Source: Propionibacteriaceae bacterium
GTDB taxonomy: Bacteria > Actinomycetota > Actinomycetes > Propionibacteriales > Propionibacteriaceae
NCBI GenBank assembly: GCA_003153855.1
Contig: PMBM01000185.1
Coordinates: 5,464-14,197, forward strand
Reading direction: 5' to 3'
DNA length: 8,734 nt
Made by a program: the position numbers and the translations under genes. Under the pieces are notes generated by a model. That model was not told where the DNA came from. It saw only the letters and a program-made list of their open reading frames with translations, and ran no database searches. Position 1 is the first letter of the stretch. Each line of letters starts with the position of its first letter. Shown here one piece after another: positions 5,876 to 8,734 of this stretch.

Positions 5876-6735
5876 CCGCCCTGCTTCCTGCTCTCGGCGG
5901 CGCACTCATCGTCGCCGGCATCATCGGAGTGGCTGTGGGGCTGGTCCCGTCGCCCGAGCGTTCCGCGGCTCCTCGGCGTCGTGCGCGGTTCGCGGCCTTC
6001 CGTCCGTCGAGGCGATCACGGCTCCTGCTCGGCGGCGGCCTCGTCGGGGGAGTCGTCGTTGCGCTCGTCAGCGGCTGGCTGCTGGCGATCGTGCTGGTCC
6101 CACTCGCCGCCGTGGGACTGCCGCTCCTCCTGTCAGCCTCTGACGGCCAGGACAAGATCGAGCGGCTCGAGGCCATGGAGGAGTGGATCCGGTCGCTGTC
6201 GGGCGTGCTCACGGCAGGCGTCGGGCTGGAACAGGCGCTGATCGCGACGCTCCGGTCCGCCCCCACCCGGGTCAGGCCAGAGGTCGGCAGGCTGGTCGCC
6301 CGGCTCCGCGCCCGCTGGTCGACAGAAGCAGCGCTGAGAGCGTTGGCCGACGATCTCGACGACTCGACCGGTGACCTCATCGCGGCGAACCTCATCCTCG
6401 GCGCCCGCCGGCGGGGCGCCGGGCTCGCGGCTGTCCTCGAGAGCCTGGCCGAGTCGGTCGCAGCGGACGTACGGGCCCGTCGTGCCATCGAGGCCGACAG
6501 AGCGAAGCCGCGGACGACGGCCCGCTGGGTGACGCTCATCACGGTCGGCGTCCTGGTCGTCCTCGCACTCACGGGCGAGTACGTCGCCCCGTACCGGACC
6601 GGGATGGGTCAGCTCGTCCTCGCCCTCATGCTCGCTGCGTATGGAGGCGTGCTGGTGTGGATGCGACGGATGGCGTCAGGGCGGCCGCTGCCGCGGTTCA
6701 TCGGCGAGAAGGCGCTGAAGGAGGCGGCCCGATGA
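5872..6735 (+). CDS. tadB: TadB-like type II secretion system F-domain membrane protein
   Basis: A 287-residue integral membrane protein of the GspF/TadB type, one half of the platform that couples TadA to pilin polymerisation. There is an N-terminal helix at about 3-24, a basic loop (35-50), and two close helices in about 51-88. A cytoplasmic T2SF domain follows at about 95-215, with the characteristic MEEWIRSLSGVLTAGVGLEQAL (102-123) and a GARRRGAGLAAVLESLA segment (177-193). Two C-terminal helices lie at about 218-236 and 246-264. The ATG overlaps the tadA stop (ATGA), and the 3' end overlaps tadC the same way, so the three are probably made in fixed proportion. Confidence 0.92.
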   Translation: MTALLPALGGALIVAGIIGVAVGLVPSPERSAAPRRRARFAAFRPSRRSRLLLGGGLVGGVVVALVSGWLLAIVLVPLAAVGLPLLLSASDGQDKIERLEAMEEWIRSLSGVLTAGVGLEQALIATLRSAPTRVRPEVGRLVARLRARWSTEAALRALADDLDDSTGDLIAANLILGARRRGAGLAAVLESLAESVAADVRARRAIEADRAKPRTTARWVTLITVGVLVVLALTGEYVAPYRTGMGQLVLALMLAAYGGVLVWMRRMASGRPLPRFIGEKALKEAAR

Positions 6736-7640
6736 GCGTGACGGGGCTGCAGCTGGCGCTCTTCGGGGGTGTCCTGTTCGGAGCTGGGGTGGCGCTGCTG
6801 GTCTGGAGGCTGCTTCCTGCGCGACCTGACCTCGGCGACGTCCTCAGCCGGTTGTCGCCTGACCGGGCCGGACGCGGCGCGCGAGGACCGGAGGCCGGCG
6901 ACGGCTCGGCAGCCGACCGACTTGGGCGCTGGGGCGTACGGGCATTGCCCGGCTCGATCTGGGGCAAGCCTCTCGACCAGGAGCTCGCTCTGCTGCGCAT
7001 CCCGATGACGCGCTTCTACGGAGAGAAGCTGCTGTTCGCGCTCGTGGGCACCGTGGCCGCGCCCCTGCTGTCGATCCTCCTCATGGCGCTCGGCTGGCGG
7101 CTGCCCGTGCTGCTGCCCGTCGGCGGCACGCTCATCCTGGCCACAGGACTGTTCTTCCTGCCCGACTACAACGTGCGTGACGACGCCAAGCGGGCGCGTA
7201 CGGAGTTCGCCCGAGCCCTCGGCGCGTACACCGATCTCGTCGCCCTCGAGCGCAACTCCGGGTCGGGTCCGCGTCAGGCGATGGAGGTCGCCGCGGCTGT
7301 CGGCGACAACTGGGTGTTCCGCCGCCTCCGCGAAGAGCTCGCGTACTCGAGCTGGAGCGGCGAACAGCCATGGGACGCGCTGCGCCGCCTGTCGTACGAG
7401 CTCGGTGTCACAGAGCTCGCAGACCTGGCCGACATCATGCGGCTCAGCGGCGAGGAGGGTGCGCAGATCTACGGCCAGCTGCGCGCGCGATCGGCCGCGA
7501 TGCGCACCGCCATGCTCAACGACGAGGTCGCCGTGTCCAACGCGGTGGGGGAGAAGATGTCGATCCCCATGAGCCTGCTCGGCGTGATCTTCCTCGTCAT
7601 CCTCGTGACCCCCGCCCTACTGAGAGTGATGGTGCCGTAG
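6732..7640 (+). CDS. tadC: TadC-like type II secretion system F-domain membrane protein
   Basis: A 302-residue second platform protein, paralogous to TadB and expected to pair with it in the membrane. An N-terminal helix (about 6-28) is followed by a polar, Gly/Ala/Arg-rich linker (40-75). Two helices lie at about 98-121 and 124-143. The T2SF-type cytoplasmic domain is at about 150-275 (FARALGAYTDLVALERNSGSGPRQAM, then LADIMRLSGEEGAQIY), and a C-terminal helix at about 279-300. RAMRTA/NDEVAVSNAVGEKMSIPM-type sequence before the last helix is common in TadC. The start ATG overlaps the tadB stop. The stop is TAG at 7638, after which the 4-bp overlap pattern is broken for the first time. Confidence 0.92.
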   Translation: MSVTGLQLALFGGVLFGAGVALLVWRLLPARPDLGDVLSRLSPDRAGRGARGPEAGDGSAADRLGRWGVRALPGSIWGKPLDQELALLRIPMTRFYGEKLLFALVGTVAAPLLSILLMALGWRLPVLLPVGGTLILATGLFFLPDYNVRDDAKRARTEFARALGAYTDLVALERNSGSGPRQAMEVAAAVGDNWVFRRLREELAYSSWSGEQPWDALRRLSYELGVTELADLADIMRLSGEEGAQIYGQLRARSAAMRTAMLNDEVAVSNAVGEKMSIPMSLLGVIFLVILVTPALLRVMVP

Positions 7641-7662
7641 CCATGTACCGGCCGTATCCGAC

Positions 7663-7668
7663 AAGGAG
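7663..7668 (+). promoter_or_regulatory. Strong ribosome-binding site of the pilin gene
   Basis: AAGGAG lies 7 nt before the ATG at 7676. It decides against the in-frame ATG at 7643, which has no such site and would add 11 residues. It is the strongest ribosome-binding site within the pilus operon, as expected for the major structural subunit. Confidence 0.8.
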
Positions 7669-7675
7669 AACCTCC

Positions 7676-7894
7676 ATGCGTACCCTCGCGCACTGCCATC
7701 ACCTCGTGCTCCAGCTTGAGGACTACCTGGCCGCCCAGTGGCGCATCGCGGCGGGGGCGGTCAGAGGCGACCCCGAGCAAGGATCGGTGACGATCGAGCA
7801 GGTGATCTGGGCGGTCGCAATCATCGGGATCGTGGCGATCGTGGTAACGGCGATCACGAACTACGTGACGACCCAGGCGGGCAAGATCAAGTGA
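7676..7894 (+). CDS. Flp-type pilin (small type IVb-like prepilin)
   Basis: A 72-residue prepilin, the likely major subunit of the pilus. The leader (1-36) is unusually long and contains two His and one Cys near the N-terminus (AHCHH). The predicted prepilin-peptidase site is after Gly36 in EQG|SVTIE, with the conserved Glu at position +5 (Glu41). The hydrophobic helix AVAIIGIVAIVVTAI (46-60) follows, then a short polar tail ending QAGKIK. The mature product would have only 36 residues, very short even for Flp pilins (which are typically around 50). It has its own strong ribosome-binding site after a 35-nt gap from tadC, which fits higher expression. Its stop overlaps the GTG of the next gene. 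The assignment rests on the cleavage motif and position, since Flp pilins are too short for much other evidence. Confidence 0.85.
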   Translation: MRTLAHCHHLVLQLEDYLAAQWRIAAGAVRGDPEQGSVTIEQVIWAVAIIGIVAIVVTAITNYVTTQAGKIK

Positions 7895-8298
7895 GCCGAT
7901 CTCGTGGTTCGGCCCCGGTCCCTGCGCGATGGCGCAGGGCAGCCGAGCGCGGGGCGACGAGCATCGAGATGGTCATCCTGCTGCCCGCGCTCTTCGCGCT
8001 GATGTTCCTCGGGATGCAGGCGGCGCTCATGTACCAGGGACGCGCTGTCGCCCTGGCCGCCGCGCAGGAGGGGGCCCGCGAGGCGGCGTCGGAGACCGGT
8101 ACGGCCGTCAGCGGCATCCGTACCGCCGAAAGCTTCGTCGCTGCCTCGACATCTGGGCTCACCGGCACTGTCGTGGTGGGGCAGCGGACCGCAACCGAGG
8201 CCACCATCACGGTTTCGGCCACGACGCTGAGCGTGGTTCCGGGCTGGAGCCCGACGATCACCCAGTCGGCGTCGCTGCCGGTCGAGCGGGTGACCTGA
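7891..8298 (+). CDS. TadE-like pseudopilin
   Basis: A 135-residue TadE-family protein, probably a minor pilus component or assembly factor. The basic leader (1-20) ends in ERG|ATSIEMVILLPALFALMFLG: Gly21 is the cleavage point, Glu26 is at +5, and the membrane helix spans about 26-47. An Ala-rich helical stretch follows (AVALAAAQEGAREAA), then a Thr/Ser/Val-rich extracytoplasmic beta-like domain. It starts with GTG overlapping the pilin stop (GTGA). No good ribosome-binding site is visible, so translational coupling to the pilin gene is likely. It ends with TGA overlapping the next ATG. TadE/G-like domain-containing protein is the safest name. Confidence 0.85.
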   Translation: MSRSRGSAPVPARWRRAAERGATSIEMVILLPALFALMFLGMQAALMYQGRAVALAAAQEGAREAASETGTAVSGIRTAESFVAASTSGLTGTVVVGQRTATEATITVSATTLSVVPGWSPTITQSASLPVERVT

Positions 8299-8714
8299 TG
8301 CGTACGGAGCGGGGCTCGGCTGCCATCGAGACCGCGATCGGCGTGCCGGCATTCCTCCTGTTCATCGCCCTGATCATCGGCGCCGGCCGTGTGGCGATCG
8401 CGCGGCAGTCGGTAGAAGCCGCTGCAGCCGAGGCGGCGCGATCAGCATCGATTGCACGTACGCAATCAACTGCCGATCATGACGCCGCAACCTCGGCAGC
8501 CGCGACGCTTGCGAACCAGAAGCTGCAGTGCGTCACCACGCAGGTCGTCGCGGACACGTCGGGGTTCGCGAAACCGGTGGGGACGGCGACCACCGTGAGC
8601 GTGACGGTCACCTGCGTCGTGAACCTGTCGGACGTGGCGATCCCAGGCCTGCCGGGGGCACTCGCGATCACGGAGACGATGTCCAGCCCGCTCGACACGT
8701 ACAGGGGGCGCTGA
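8298..8714 (+). CDS. Second TadE/TadF-like pseudopilin
   Basis: A 138-residue protein of the same general type as its upstream neighbour. It has a very short leader, MRTERG|SAAIETAIGVP, with Gly6 before the cleavage point and Glu11 at +5. A membrane helix follows at about 12-34, then an Ala-rich helix (38-73) and a beta-like extracytoplasmic part. Two cysteines (78 and 106), one in TVTCVV, could form a disulfide outside the membrane; the preceding TadE-like protein has none. The start overlaps the upstream TGA by one base (TGATG), and its own stop overlaps the next ATG in the same way. TadF or TadG-N-terminal-like are alternative names; the von Willebrand-type domain of full-length TadG is absent. 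Confidence 0.85.
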   Translation: MRTERGSAAIETAIGVPAFLLFIALIIGAGRVAIARQSVEAAAAEAARSASIARTQSTADHDAATSAAATLANQKLQCVTTQVVADTSGFAKPVGTATTVSVTVTCVVNLSDVAIPGLPGALAITETMSSPLDTYRGR

Positions 8715-8734
8715 TGATGCATTGCCGCTTGTCC
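8714..8734 (+). CDS. Start of a further pilus-operon gene, cut by the window edge
   Basis: Only seven codons are visible (MMHCRLS). The ATG at 8714 overlaps the preceding TGA by one base, the same junction seen twice earlier in the operon; a second ATG at 8717 is in the same frame. Operon position suggests a TadG-like protein with an N-terminal Tad membrane segment, but no family evidence is visible in the sequence itself. Confidence 0.5.

Noticed and set aside
4625..5905. 426-codon minus-strand frame
   Set aside because: It is antisense to the conserved tadA ATPase core and has no recognisable motifs.
1..8734. tRNA or rRNA genes, CRISPR arrays, insertion sequences
   Set aside because: I saw no cloverleaf-like or rRNA sequence, no regularly spaced direct repeats with unique spacers, and no transposase or terminal inverted repeats.

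Overview
This is a high-GC window (about 70 % GC by eye) from an actinobacterium. Three things support that: a thioredoxin reductase/thioredoxin pair with a SigR/SigH-type promoter (GGAAT-N18-GTT), a perfect actinobacterial DnaA box (TTGTCCACA), and a Gram-positive-style Flp/Tad pilus cluster with no secretin gene. A Propionibacteriales/Nocardioidaceae-like host is possible, but I cannot fix the genus from this sequence.

Left part, minus strand (1-2329). trxB (1364-2329), trxA (1006-1329) and a third reading frame (997 to the left edge) form an apparent operon read leftwards. The third frame is open to the window edge. It encodes a disordered protein with about five alternating basic/acidic repeats, followed by a Pro/Val/Glu-rich stretch. 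TrxB and TrxA form the NADPH-dependent disulfide-reducing couple of the cytoplasm. The predicted SigR promoter places them under thiol-oxidative stress control.

Middle (2330-2868). This is a divergent intergenic region of about 540 bp with no convincing gene. It holds the trxB promoter, a 17-bp CCCCC/GGGGG palindrome overlapping that promoter's -35, two further palindromic sites near 2561-2588, an inverted pair of DnaA-box-like sequences (2674-2719), and a candidate housekeeping promoter reading right.

Right part, plus strand (2869-8734). Eight complete genes of a Flp/Tad type IV-like pilus operon, plus the start of a ninth, run in this order: SAF-domain (CpaB/RcpC-like) membrane protein, CpaE/TadZ-like P-loop protein, TadA/CpaF ATPase, TadB and TadC inner-membrane platform proteins, a very small Flp pilin, two TadE/TadF-like pseudopilins, and a frame cut by the right edge. 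Nearly all neighbours overlap by 1 or 4 bp, so they are probably translationally coupled. The exception is the pilin, which has its own strong ribosome-binding site after a 35-nt gap. TadA would hydrolyse ATP to drive TadB/TadC, which assemble the processed pilin with the TadE-like pseudopilins as minor components. A prepilin peptidase (TadV/CpaA) is needed but is not in the window.
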